NCBI GenBank assembly: GCA_027924585.1
Contig: BSBM01000826.1
Span: 9,579,501-9,643,500 of the forward strand
Origin: Larix kaempferi
Lineage: Eukaryota > Streptophyta > Pinopsida > Pinales > Pinaceae
Reading direction: 5' to 3'
Length of the DNA stretch: 64,000 nt
Shown here: one piece after another, positions 22,098 to 32,561 of the stretch
How positions within the stretch are numbered: position 1 is the stretch's first letter
Layout of the letters: each line of letters starts with the position of its first letter
Made by a program: the position numbers and the translations under genes
Notes under the pieces: generated by a model
What the model was told of the DNA's origin: nothing
The model's input: only the letters and a program-made list of their open reading frames with translations
The model's database searches: none

Positions 22098-22913
22098 ATA
22101 GAGTACAATGGGTCGAAAATCGCGAAAAAGCAAAAAGCAACCATGTGAAGAGATATAACATACCCAACATATACCAAGAACTTCGAAAGGTATCCTTCGG
22201 TTACTGAATGGATTGTGGTATTCCACTCAGGCTTCCGGAACCAGTCTGGCTACTTCAACCCTCTTAAGGGAGAGGCATTCCAGATAAATTGGTTGATAAC
22301 CGTGTCAAAATTATAAGGGATTTTCGGTACCCTAAAGGACAACCACTATGTCTCAAATGTAAATAATTGAGGGTGTTATTGGAACACATATCCCTTCCAT
22401 CTTACCTAACTACAAGATTCTTTTAAGTGCTCAGTTTAAATAATGTGGCAGAGTGGGTGCAAGTGTGATTATTTAACTGAAATTGATTTGCCTCGCTTGG
22501 GCGATTGATTACAAATGAAAAAATAAGATGTTTCCAGTTTGCAAAAAATAAAGGCATTTTTTGAAATGTAAATGCTTTAAAAAACAATTCAAAAATGATG
22601 GACTTTTGAAATAATTTTAAAGGAAAGCAAATAACATAAAAATTTCAAGAAATAAATTGATTTCTTAAGAAATTGCTTGGGCAAACTATTGAGCAAATTA
22701 ACAGTGAAACCCATGATCTAAATAGAATGCTAAAAATCTTTGTTTCACTTACTGAAAATTTTTTAAAAAGATTTTTAAATGGAGGATATGTAAATAGAAA
22801 GTGATTCGCTATGGCTATAATAATGCACAAAAAATAATGTTGGAAAATAAGCTAAATGGGCAAAAAAATACAGCAAAAAATTTCTAAAAAATTGGTCGAA
22901 TTCAAAATAACAG

Positions 22914-23170
22914 CATCACGGGTTTTAGGGCAAAAGCCGCGATGTGCATCGTGGGTTTGAGCCGCGAAGCCGCTATGTGCAACGTGGAAAATGGCCGCGA
23001 AGTCGCGATGTACAGCACAGAAAATGGCCGCGAAGTGTAGCACGGAAAATGACTGCGAAGCCACGATGTGCAGTGTGGAAAATGGCCGCGAAGCCGCAGT
23101 GCGCCACGCAGAAAAAGGCCGTGAGGCCACGATGAGCCGCGCGACTGTCGGTCGAAAAGCCGCGATGCGA
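22914..23170. repeat. 33-bp tandem array (leader side)
   Basis: About seven units carry GCGATGTGCA..GTGGAAAATGGCCGCGAAGCC at 33-bp spacing, one unit being shortened near 23036. The unit length and the CGCGATGT.CATCG core match the array at 4819-5128. Both are flanked by an A/T tract with GAAATTTTTT, but in opposite orientation, so they look like an inverted pair. Confidence 0.8.
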
Positions 23171-23381
23171 AAATAAAAAAACGGACACCGAAAAACGAAC
23201 CCAAAAATGGAAATTTTAGGCTATTAATTGCTACAGAAAGGGCCAAGATCTAGAGCAGCAATGGATCTGCTGCCTAGTATGGCAGATCTGTAAATTAAAA
23301 TGATTTAAAACTAACAAAAGCTAAAATCTAAAGCAAAAAACCAATATTCAAGAATTCAAAGCCAGCTGAGTCAGCAAAAAC

Positions 23382-24056
23382 TATTGCTTGGTTTTGCAAC
23401 CAAGCTTGTGCAATGGGCACCTATCAACAAATGTGATAGCAGTTTCAATATAGAAAGTAAAATTGATTATGAATTAAATCTAAACTAGCATGTGTATATA
23501 ACAAATAAAATTAAGAACCATTCATAGAAAGAACAAGAAATGAAAGAATGTTTTGTATTATAATACCTCAAATGGTGAGGATTTGTGGTGTTGAGCAGCT
23601 CCAAGGTTGAGATGCTCCAGGTTCCAATGGTCTCTTCTCCAAGATTGCTACAATGGTCAAGAACTCAAGAGAGATTTTGACAGCATGAGGATAGGATGAT
23701 GGATGGATGGAAAGTGAGGAGCCCCTATCACCTTTTTATAGTTTTTGGTGATGGGGAATACCATTGTGGTTTTAAGGAAACCAATGGTATTGACCAACAT
23801 GGTTTAGGTACATTTTTCCCTCTTTTTTCCTTTTTTTAATATTTTGAATATTTTTATTCCCTTTTAATATTTTTGTTAATTTTGGACCCTTTTTTAGGGT
23901 TTTTTGAGGAAAAATATATATTTTGAGGGGGAAAAAGGTGTATTATGGTCTTTTGGTGACCTTTTGATGGCTTTAGAGGCTCAAATGGTGGAAAAGTGGA
24001 CAAATGGGTCATGTGAATAAGGGAATGAGCTAGTGAGCACTTTTTGGGTGTTAACA
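23382..24056 (-). repeat. LTR of element B (5' LTR in element orientation)
   Basis: 675 bp. The internal end on the plus strand is TATTGCTTGG rather than TGTTGCTTGG, so the minus-strand terminal CA has mutated to TA. The outer end GGGTGTTAACA is intact and abuts ACCAT. Confidence 0.95.
23731..23740 (-). promoter_or_regulatory. TATA box in the 5' LTR of element B
   Basis: The minus strand reads TATAAAAAGG about 320 bp into the LTR. The same word is in the other LTR at 1796-1805. This fits transcription of B on the minus strand. Confidence 0.6.
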
Positions 24057-24061
24057 ACCAT
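24057..24061. repeat. Target-site duplication of element B, right copy (ACCAT)
   Basis: Matches 1442-1446 exactly. Confidence 0.95.
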
Positions 24062-24953
24062 GGAATCCTTCCATTCTTTCTTTTCTGCTGCTTTCTCATA
24101 ACTGGAAGGTTCTTTGTTCATAATGTTACAGAGTAAGGCAACATAACTATTGCGTGATCTAGTTCTCTTCCTTGCCCTATGTTCTTCTTCTAGAATGCCA
24201 TACCTTTCTGCATCTTGAATGATCTCTCTAGCCCATGCAGGTTTCCTCTTGTGAGAGTTATTCTCACGGGGTGGATCTATAGGTCGTTGTGGATCTTCAA
24301 CTTCATGATCTGCTTCTGGAATTGCTTCAGTCATGGTGGTATCTTGAAATCTGATTTCCTTTGGTTCTTCATGATCTTCAACAGGTGCTTTCCTTGATTT
24401 GATGAAAGCTGAGTTTTCATCAAATGTTACATCCCTGCTGACATCAATCTTCTTGAACCCTGGAAAGTATATTCTGTAATCCTTCAAGCTTTCACTGTAC
24501 CCCACAAATATACCCTTTTTTCCTGAAGGATCTAGCTTTGTTCTCTTTTCCTTTGGAACATGTGTATACACTGGACAACCAAATATTCTAAGATGGCTGA
24601 CTTCAGGTTTCTTACCAGAGAAGACCTCTTCTGGTGTCTTGTTGTCCAATACCTTGTGAGTTGTTCTGTTCTGCACATATACATCTGTCCTAGCTGCTTC
24701 TGCCCAAAGATGCATAGGCAGATCCTGGTCATGCAACATTGCCTGTGCTGCTTCCTTGATTATTCCATTCTTCCTTTCTGCAACTCCATTCTATTGTGGA
24801 TTGTAGGGAGCATTCAACTCCCTCTTAATCCCTGAATCACTGCATAACTTCTTGAAATTACTTGAAGTGCATTATCCGCCATTGTCGGAACTGAATGCCT
24901 TGATCTTTTTATCATTTTGATTTTCCATCAAGGATTTGAACTCCTTGAACTTA
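24062..24953 (-). pseudogene. Copia A pol, integrase C-terminal half (upstream of insertion B)
   Basis: Minus-strand reading includes the integrase second Asp as SSDNGG near 24880, YNPQ.NGVAERKN with a stop where Gln is expected (near 24795), then LHDQDLPMHLWAEAARTDVY, KKPEVSHLRIFGCPVY and KGIFVGYSESLKDYRIY, typical of copia integrase and its C-terminal extension. It reaches AAEKKEWKDSMV at 24062, the point where B entered. The continuation VEKYQLIMKNDVW is at 1441. Two or more stops are present. Confidence 0.9.
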
Positions 24954-26591
24954 TCAAACACTCCATCTTTGTTCTTCAAGAAATAAACCCCAAGTCTTCC
25001 TAGAGAAATCGTCAATGAAAGAGACATAGTCTACATACCCACTCAGAGAACTGGATGACATCGGACCACATACATAAGAGTGGATAATCTCCAAGATTCC
25101 TTTTGATTTGCTTTCACTGCTTGGAAATGTCTCCTTAATGTTCTTTCTTTTTGCACATCCTTTGCAGACACCTTCATGCTTTGACTTGATTTCAGGAAGA
25201 CCTTCTACAACTTTGCTTGCAATTGGTAGTGCTCTGTAGTGCACATGTGCAAGCCTTCTATGCCAAATTTCACTTGGCTCCATGGATTCATGTACCATGG
25301 CATGTTCAGGTTGTCCCTTCAATTTGTACAATCCATCCTCTTGCTCTCCAATCACTACTACATCATCAATAGTTTTACCCTTTGGCCACATTAGGACTTG
25401 GCCATCTACAAATGCAACTCTCATGCCTTTTGCAAACAATGCAGAGATGGAGAGTAGGTTCTTTTTTAGCCCAGGTACAAATAACACATCTTTCATCTTC
25501 AAGGACTTTCCAGAGTCCAGGTTGTAAGAGGCTTCCCCATTTCCTTTGATAGGATATTGACAATCATCCGCAAGTTTCACCTTATGGGGTGATTCATGTT
25601 CAGATAGATTTACAAAAGATTCTTTAAACCCAGTCATGTGTTTCGAAGCCCCACTGTCAATCAACCAATCATTACAACCATGAGAAATAGTACCTGTGAG
25701 GGCTGAGATTAGAACATATTCATCTTCACTAGACGAGTCATCACTTTTTGATCCAGCCTTCTTCTTGGGAGGTCCATCATCCTCATCAGCATGAGCATGA
25801 TATCTCCTTTTGTTGTTCCTCTTCTTGTTGTTGAAGTTGTTTTTGTCCTTTTTGTTCTTGGGACAATTTATAGCAATGTGTCCCTTCTCATTGTAGGTTA
25901 AACATATTCTCCTTTCTTTGTGGTGGTGTGGAGTTTTCTTGAAGTGAGATGGCTCTCTCTTGGGCTTCCCTTTCTTGGTGTGAGCTATGAGAGCTTGATC
26001 TTCATTCCCCATCTTTTTTTCTTGTGCCACAATCCTTGCTTCTTCTTGAGAGCATTCCTCCCATAGTCTACTGAAGGATATTATTTTCTTTATTGCACAG
26101 ATTCCTTGAATAAAGGAATCCCATGACCTACGTAGGCCATTCAAAGTGGTCATGACAATTTCACCATTCCCCACCACTTCATCCATGGCTTCAAGTTTCT
26201 CATTGATCTGAGAGACCTTGGAGAAATAGGATTGAATGGCTTCTCCATTCTGAAGCTTTACTCCTTTCAATTGATTCCGCAGAGTCATCTTCTGATTTAT
26301 GTTCTTTCCTTCAAATAGCTTGGTCAGGCAATCAAACATCTTCTTAGGTGTCTTCAGGGATGAAACATGTGGGATGAGATGGTCCTTGATAGAATCAACA
26401 ATGATCCTCTTTTCCTTGACCAAGTTCTTCTTGTGAAGAGCCTTAGCGTCTTCTCCCTCTGGGACAGGGACCTCTTCACTTATATAAATGTCCAACCCAT
26501 TTTCTTCCAGGATTAACCCAATCCTATACTTCCATGCTTGGAAGTTATCAACCCCTTCAAGCTTATCCTCAAGCTTGGTGTGGTGAGACAT
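24954..26591 (-). pseudogene. Copia A gag, protease and integrase N-terminus
   Basis: Starts at ATG (26591) with MSHHTKLEDKLEGVDNFQAW, a UBN2-type copia gag domain running to about residue 190 (LNGLRRSWDSFIQGICA). A zinc knuckle near residue 235 reads CLTYNEKGHIAINC, so the second Cys is Tyr. Protease is at DWLIDSGASKHMTG, the pre-integrase zinc region at HRRLAHVHYRALP..CKGCAKRKN, and the first integrase Asp region at EIIHSYVCGPM, where the usual D of HSDVCGP is Y. The frame ends after SFIDDFSRKTWGLF through a frameshift near 24985. Loss of a knuckle Cys and of the integrase Asp adds to the stops elsewhere. Confidence 0.92.
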
Positions 26592-27153
26592 AATTAAAGA
26601 ATACTTCAAATGGAAATTGAAAATATTTAGGTCTTACCACTTGATTTGCTGAAAACTGGATTTGGTCTAGATTAGGGTTTGTTAGAGAAACCCTAAAAAT
26701 TCAAAATGTGAATTTCAAAATTCTGAAAGGATAGAAATATGCGCCTTGATGAGCTTATCAGCCTGGTATATTTAGAATTTGAGATCTGTAAAGTTTCACC
26801 CTTCGAAAATGCCTTTTAGTCTTCCCGAATTCACTCGGGAGGACCCTGAATTCGGGTTTGAGTTTCCCGGAGCTTCACCCAACCAAAAATATCGATCCAC
26901 AGCTTTAAACTTCGATTTTTCCAAGGAGCTTCCAGCTATGTCTTCAGATTTCAGAAATTCCTATTTTTGTGGAAACCCTAATTTTTAGGGCCAAAACTGA
27001 AAGTGCTCAGAATTGAATTCTGATTGGATAGATAGATTCTCCTTGATGAGTAGAGTCAATCTACCTTAGTTATTTTCCATAATCTGTGGAGAGAAACCCA
27101 ATAAACAAGAAACCCTAGTTTCTACCACTGCACAATGTCTTCTTCTCAAGGAA
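26592..27153 (-). other. 5' leader of copia A
   Basis: 562 bp between primer site and gag ATG, no gene. It has two partly similar stretches around TTTCAAATTCTGA and AACCCTA, like the duplicated leader of element D. Confidence 0.7.
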
Positions 27154-27165
27154 GCTCTAATACCA
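27154..27165 (-). other. Primer binding site of copia A
   Basis: The minus strand reads TGGTATTAGAGC directly after the LTR, an initiator-Met tRNA type site. Confidence 0.85.
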
Positions 27166-27747
27166 TGTTAATTTTTGAGCATTAATTCAACATACTCTAG
27201 GATCTTTACTGAGAGAATAACATGTACAACATATGAATCATATCAAGCATGTATCTAGCATATCAAGCAATCACATAAGACAATGGACACACAGAGTTTC
27301 ACTGGGGAACACCATAAAGGTGAAAAACCCCACAACTTCCTCAGAGATAGAAAGAGCAATGATGCCACCAAAGTACAAGAGATAGTCTTCTCCTAGCATT
27401 TGATCCTCCTCCTCAAATGTGTGCCACTTTCCGAGTTATAGAAGAGTGAGTAATGAGATGATCAAACACAGATCTCTCGATCTCTATTTATACAGACCCT
27501 ATCCTACCAAACAAACCAACAGGGCTGACTTGTCTAACTCAGTCTAATAACCCATGGTTAACTTAATCAGGGACGACCCCACACATGGTGGTCTAATTAC
27601 CCATTGGCAAGTTATGACACTTGCGACACTTGTCAATACAATGATGACACTTCCGTATAGAGGAATAATAACATCTCTATAGGCGTACAATATACATAGA
27701 TGAAATATATAGGTGAAATACATTCCGAAGTTACATATACATCAACA
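27166..27747 (-). repeat. 5' LTR of copia A
   Basis: 582 bp. The minus strand begins TGTTGATGTATATGTAACTT, aligning with the D LTR start TGTTGAATATTGTAACTT, and ends ..AAAAATTAACA before the primer site. TATAAATAG at 27484-27492 (minus) is its TATA box. The flank 27748-27752 (ACATC) should be duplicated outside the window. Confidence 0.85.
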
Positions 27748-28058
27748 ACATCGAGTAACAAAGCAACGAGAAAGGAAGCAGAGGAGGAATACGTACCTAT
27801 ATGAATTACAAAAAAAGGAAGAACACTTGGCCATGCAGGAAATGGCATGAATGGCACAGGTCAAACAGGATCTCAAAAAGTCACAATAGATGAATGACGA
27901 GCACCCAATGGAACAACAGGTAGAAGACTGTGCAGCACTCAAAGTATCGACAAAAGAAGTTGTCCACCAGATTAGAGTTGCATACGATGATTTCAAGTCC
28001 CAAGTGGATGCACCAGAGGTGTCCAGCTGAGGTTGCTCGAGGGAGAGCCCCAATTTCG
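27748..28058 (+). pseudogene. C-terminal fragment of an unrecognised coding sequence, cut by copia A
   Basis: Directly right of A's LTR a plus-strand frame reads RVTKQRERKQRRNTYLYELQ, KKEEHLAMQEMA, a TGA, MAQVKQDLKKSQ, a TAG, then MNDEHPMEQQVEDCAALKVS, VVHQIRVAYDDFKSQ and a stop near 28028. The Lys/Glu/Gln-rich composition suggests a coiled-coil C-terminal tail such as those of plant transposon proteins, but I cannot name it. The N-terminal part would be beyond position 1. A 25-bp segment (GTCCACCAGATTAGAGTTG) is repeated at 27961 and 28078. Confidence 0.4.
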
Positions 28059-28439
28059 TGTTGGTGGACAAAAGAAGTGTCCACCAGATTAGAGTTGTGT
28101 AATGTTTTGCTCTGCCTTCGGAAATTTTTGTATGGATCTGCGATAAGTTGTTTGGAACTGTCCCTGTGAAGGTTGTGTCGCAGGTTTTTGATGAGTTAAT
28201 GCATGAAGATGTTTGGTTATGTCTCTTCCTTCGGTTTCTGCTTATGTTGAGTGATGAATGAGACCTAAATAATGTGTTAGTCTTAAGTTATGTTGCTCTG
28301 TAATTTCTGTTGATACGACTGCTAGTTATACAATGTTAGTTCGAATATTGATTACACATTGATAATGTGAATTATGAATGTATGTTTGAAATTGCTATCC
28401 CTATCATCCTACCAGAGGTTATTGGATTAATCGTAGATA

Positions 28440-28920
28440 TCACTCGTGTGAAGAAACTAATCTCATCATGCTTTAGTCGACATTATGTCTTGTCACGAAC
28501 AAAATATACATGTGATAAAAATAAACTCATCATGCTTCAATCAACAATATGTCTTGTCACGAACAAAATATACACCATGATACAAATGTCGTAGAAGTAA
28601 AGTTTACTCCATGAAGGAAATTCTCGTCGAGGTGAAGTCCTTGGCGAAGTAAAAGTTCATGACAAGACATAATGTCACAAACTTCTATATAATTGTTTTC
28701 TTCACAGACATGATGCAATCCATCAAAATATATAGTTGGTACAATTACTACAGCAAAATCTAAGGCATGATGAGGTTTTTTTCTTCAGACATGTGATACA
28801 AGCCATCATTCACCATTAGCACCATCAGGATAACCGCCATTTCATAATTTCATCGTATAAACCATCGCCATGTCAGCATACAATCCTTTCTCAAGGCATC
28901 GATTTGAGTGATACATGTAC
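28440..28920. repeat. Repeat family G, first copy
   Basis: Contains GACATTATGTCTTGTCACGAAC and, about 165 bp later, its inverse GTTCATGACAAGACATAATGTC, with GAAGTAAAGTTTACT-type words between. The part from 28615 to 28920 recurs directly at 36910-37230, and 28760-28920 recurs inverted at 31020-31136 plus 35410-35440. The preceding 28059-28439 holds nothing I can identify. Confidence 0.7.
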
Positions 28921-28957
28921 ATGGATGGATATAGGTGTTCACAATTAGCTACTAAAT

Positions 28958-29586
28958 GAAGGGGCGGTCGATCCTTCTTGTCAGAAAACATAAGTCGGGA
29001 CATACATTTTTTATATGTTATAACTTAGCTTATGTCCGGATCCATACTATTTACAGTGGATGTCAGAAAGTGGGAATTGTTAGCCTAGCCTTTGTAGATT
29101 AAATATGTTTACATTTCTCTCATAAATGAAGGGTCGACTCACCCTTCTTTTGCTCACTATTCTTCCAGTGTTCACCGTTTTTGATATACATGAATTGATG
29201 GCCTAGCCTTCGTAGGTTGAATATTTGTACAATTCCCTCATAAATGAAGGGGCGGTCGATCTTTCTTCTGCCAATATTCTTTTCATAATAGTTCTAGATT
29301 GCAAGAAGGGCCAGTCGATCCTTCGTATGTTCAGTATTCCTCCAGTGTTCACCGTTTTGGATATACATGAATTGACACCATAGCCTTCGTAGGTTGAATA
29401 TTTTGACAATTCCCTCATAAATGAAGGGGCGTCCGACCCTTGTTTTTCCCAGTATTCTTTTGATAATAGTTATAGACTACAAGAAGGGTCGGCCGATCCT
29501 TCCTATGCTCACCATTCTAGATATAAGGAATTGTTGGATATAGGTATTCGCAATTATCTACTATACGAAGGGGTGGCCGATCCTTC
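28958..29586. repeat. Array of 20-bp palindromes, locus 1
   Basis: Seven copies close to GAAGGGTCGGCCGACCCTTC start at 28958, 29128, 29246, 29305, 29423, 29483 and 29567. Intervals are 170, 118, 59, 118, 60 and 84 bp. Shared spacers such as AGCCTTCGTAGGTTGAATAT and ATTCCCTCATAAAT alternate. The same units with nearly the same intervals occur at 52201-52901. Confidence 0.85.
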
Positions 29587-29807
29587 TTGTCGAAAAACGG
29601 AATTAGGGACAAACATTTTTTATATGTTCTAACTTAGCTTCTGATTTGGTTTCTTAAATGTACTGCAATATTATTTTATATTCTGTTAATTGTAATGTTG
29701 TGATTTCTCTGTTATTTAATTCTATAATATGTATGTTTGAAAAGAAAGCACATAAAATTCTGAGAACTGTTTGAAAAGAAAGAACACATAAAATTTTAAT
29801 ATTTTAA

Positions 29808-30242
29808 TGCCCCTCAAAGGGATTTCATTGGTTACATAGTCCTATAACATTAATTATCCATCAAATAATTGCAAAGCCAAAAGTTTCATACTTCAAGCAT
29901 AGAAAAGTCTGAAACAAGCAAGTATATAGATACCAGCGATACATGATATGTAATAAACAAGTAAGTATATAGATAGGAACCCAAGATAAGTAATGGTAGC
30001 AGAGTCAAGAAGTATTCATTACTCAGGACCAAGTACAATATAATACAATGTCTCAGTGCCACATGTATCCGGCTCTCCAGCCTATATATATAGTTTACAG
30101 ATGGTTACATAACGACTCGTAGGTTCACTAACTAATGATACAAACTGACTCACCATGTGGTGATCCACATGATGGTTCGACATGTTCTCTGAAGTGGTTG
30201 AACGGAGGACCTAGTCGAGCGGCGACCTAAGCTCCTCCAACA
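29808..30242 (-). repeat. Probable 3' LTR of a truncated minus-strand copia element
   Basis: The minus strand begins TGTTGGAGGAGC right after GTGGGGGAGA, a copia-type polypurine tract (plus 30243-30252), and ends TTTGAGGGGCA. A TATATATAG box is near 30085-30095. About 100 bp of interior sequence remains on the right, then the element stops. No second LTR is seen nearby. Confidence 0.6.
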
Positions 30243-30650
30243 TCTCCCCCACAAACAATACCTTTCTTCGTCCTAAAGAAATCAGAAAATAACTTGAGTT
30301 GGATGAACAGATGAACTTCACTGTGATTTGTCTTGTAATTAAGTGTAGATGTTTGATGACTATGAGTTGGTACTGGATACTCCCTTGGCTAGAAATGGGT
30401 CGTCATGTCTAGAAATGTGTCCATGTAGGAAGAAGAAGCTGGCAGCATGGTCTGGTACTAAAACAACATTCGACAACTACTGCAATGCTAACATTGACGA
30501 CCGCAACAACGCATGTTGTCTTAGAGAAGAAAGCTTCCAATACTGGTAATATTCCTATTTCCTCTCCTCATTGCATACCAATCGGTTATTGAAAGAAGAG
30601 TGACAGAAAGAAGATTGACGAAAACGTGATTGGTGCCAAGGAACATAATG
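30243..30650. other. Short interior remnant and unassigned sequence
   Basis: It starts with the polypurine tract of the LTR fragment. A 66-codon plus-strand open frame (30349-30549) with CPCRKKK has no family I recognise and may be chance. Confidence 0.35.
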
Positions 30651-30654
30651 ACAA

Positions 30655-30990
30655 ATCCATGTATTGAGACTTCGCGAGTGCTCGAAATGCCCATGTATCA
30701 TGGTGTAATGAGGATTTTCCAGGGAGCCGATTTCGAAATGATCATATATCACGAGGATATATGGGGAGAGATCATAAGACTCAAGCATTTCTCATAAAAC
30801 AACAAAGGACAGAGAACAGAGGAAGTAAAGAAAAATTCCATGGCTTTCCCGAAGATTTAAATTTGTTGTGATATGGGGCATGGTTAGCATATAATAGTGA
30901 GTGGCCAGTGAGTTCATGGATTGAATTGGATGGGACGGATGGGGAATGATAATTATCCTAGTATGGCGGGATGGTGGTCATAAATATCAT
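30655..30990. repeat. Repeat family G, inverted segment
   Basis: It is the reverse complement of about 37265-37600. Landmarks are ATAAGACTCAAG..ATAAAACAACAAAGGA and GATGGGGAATGATAATTAT on the plus strand here. Identity is roughly 80% by eye. Confidence 0.65.
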
Positions 30991-31136
30991 CTGTAGTGAC
31001 TAAATTTTTTTATGGAGTAATCGTACATGTATCACTCCAATCGATTCCTTGAAAATGCTTTGTACATTGGCATGGAGGTGATCCTGACGATGCTAATGGT
31101 AAATGATGGATTGTATCACTCGTGTGAAGAAAATAA

Positions 31137-32399
31137 TGTCATCATTTTGTAGCTCAGTGGCACTCCTACATCAAGTGCCTAGGTGCAGGGGTCCAAGAAC
31201 TATGAAGTCTTATTAAATATTCATAAAATGACTTTATGATCTTTTATTAAATTTATTTTATGATGTGAATTTATACTTTATGATGTGACTTTAATTTAAA
31301 AGTGAGATGTACTTTTTAATTATAAAGTGACTTTTAAGTTATAAAGTGACTTTTATATTATTTAGTGTTATGCGACTTTTCGAAAAGAAAAATTTGTGAT
31401 ATAGATCACTTAGGAGCTTTAAGTGAATGAGATATTAGATCATAGCCATAGATATCTTGGACAAGATCTAATCTTAGCCATAGAATTGGAAAAGTCATGG
31501 CAGTTACCCTAATGAGGTAAATAAAAGAGTATTGAGACTTCATTTGCACACATCTCAAGGAGAGGAGTAGAACACATCTCTAGAGGAGAGAAAGAGAGGC
31601 ATGAACTCCAAGAGAACTGGAGTTGGCTCGAATCCCAAGAGAGATGGGTGAGAAGAGCACGATTTTCAAGAAAAGTATGAGCAACAGATTAATGGAGATG
31701 GGCAGCAGCTGAAGTGGTCACTTTTCACTAGGTGAGGGCATAGTTCCAAAGACATTTCTTCCAACATAAAAGAGGGTCAGATAACACAGACTGAAGAGGG
31801 TCATACTACTGAGTTGGTGTGCACAAAAAACGAGTCAAAGTGGGCACATATTTTGAGGCAACCAAAAGAATTAAATTATGAAAAGTTTCGTACAGTATTG
31901 GGGGAGAGACCTACTATTGATCCCTAGCATAGAAATCAAGGTAAATAGATAAGCAAGTGACTATCCTAGGCTACACCATTTGCACATTTTCCTAGGTTGT
32001 ATATTGCACTTTTTTAAGAAAGTTTTGTGCTAAGACTTCAGAATCTTATTGTACTGTACTGGAATGTAATGTTGATGTAATTATGAGATATTCTGCTTCT
32101 ATCTAATATATTTTTCTAGAACTAGTTTTCCCCGGGAGGTGGGGTTTTCCTAGGGTCATTGTTGACCAAAATCCTATGTCTTAATTTGTATGACAGTTTG
32201 TTGTTTTTTATGATTTTCCACTGCTAAATGTACTTTATGAACAGTTTATCAGCCATAGCACATGTCTATTTAAAGCTTGGAAAAATTACACTGGTTTTGT
32301 TTACCTTTGAAGGGTGATATCAATGGTTCATGAAGTGTTTGAAAAATATGTCCATGAATTGTGTGTGAGCAGATTATTGGTTTTTGTCATTTTCTAACA
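31137..32399 (+). repeat. 5' LTR of element F
   Basis: 1263 bp, TGTCATCATTTTG to GTCATTTTCTAACA. Near-identical in layout to 34130-35409, with scattered changes of several percent by eye. Confidence 0.92.
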
Positions 32400-32561
32400 T
32401 GGTATTAGAGCTAGGGCTCTTAGTTTCAGTGGACTATTGGATCTGCATGAGAGGTGGTGGTTCAGTGAAGCTGCATGTGCAAGAGACTTGCTGCGTGTGA
32501 CAGCTGAGAAGTGAAGTTTCTTTTACAAGGTGAGGAGAGGTTGTTTTGTGTGTGAGAAGTT

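Larger units (their letters stand above)
21346..23381 (-). other. 5' leader of element B between 5' LTR and gag
   Basis: About 2 kb, AT-rich, no gene. It holds a perfect inverted repeat CACTTATTATA/TATAATAAGTG (21461-21492), two adjacent hairpins (22043-22066 and 22075-22097) and the 33-bp array at 22914-23170. The first bases after the LTR (minus strand GTTTTTGCTGACTCAGCTGG) should be the primer site. I cannot name the tRNA. Confidence 0.7.
1447..24056 (-). mobile_element. Ty3/gypsy LTR retrotransposon B (Tat/Ogre-like), inserted in A and carrying an antisense PMD gene
   Basis: The element is bounded by direct LTRs (1447-2130 and 23382-24056) and an exact ACCAT duplication. It is 22,610 bp long, or about 15.85 kb once nested element C and its duplicated GTGTG are removed. 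Pol is on the minus strand, in the order gag, CCHC, protease, two CCHC-like motifs, RT, RNase H, integrase, second RNase H. The interior also holds a 2-kb leader with hairpin repeats and a 5-kb pol-to-LTR region with an antisense gene and several minisatellites. Great length, a long leader and an extra RNase H are known traits of the plant Tat/Ogre lineage. The clade name is my inference. The site after the 5' LTR does not match the initiator-Met primer site and I cannot name the tRNA. Confidence 0.93.
1..27747 (-). mobile_element. Ty1/copia LTR retrotransposon A, outermost element of the nest, 3' end outside the window
   Basis: Read on the minus strand, the 5' LTR (27747 to 27166) is followed by an initiator-Met-type primer site, a leader, gag, protease, integrase, RT and RNase H. 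The coding region is broken by insertion B: the upstream part stops at 24062 and resumes at 1441, with the 5-bp duplication ACCAT (plus strand) on both sides. Removing B rejoins one pol reading frame between integrase and RT. Position 1 is still inside the RNase H C-terminus, so the end of pol and the 3' LTR are missing here. Protein motifs closely resemble element D, so both belong to one copia group. Several stops and frameshifts show the copy is dead. Confidence 0.93.

Noticed and set aside
22852-23246. Overlapping open frames on both strands near the leader array
   Set aside because: Same cause as at 4786-5211; no independent coding evidence.
27742-28071. 109-codon minus-strand frame rich in Cys and Ser
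   Set aside because: It is antisense to a better coding-like plus-strand frame and has no motif.
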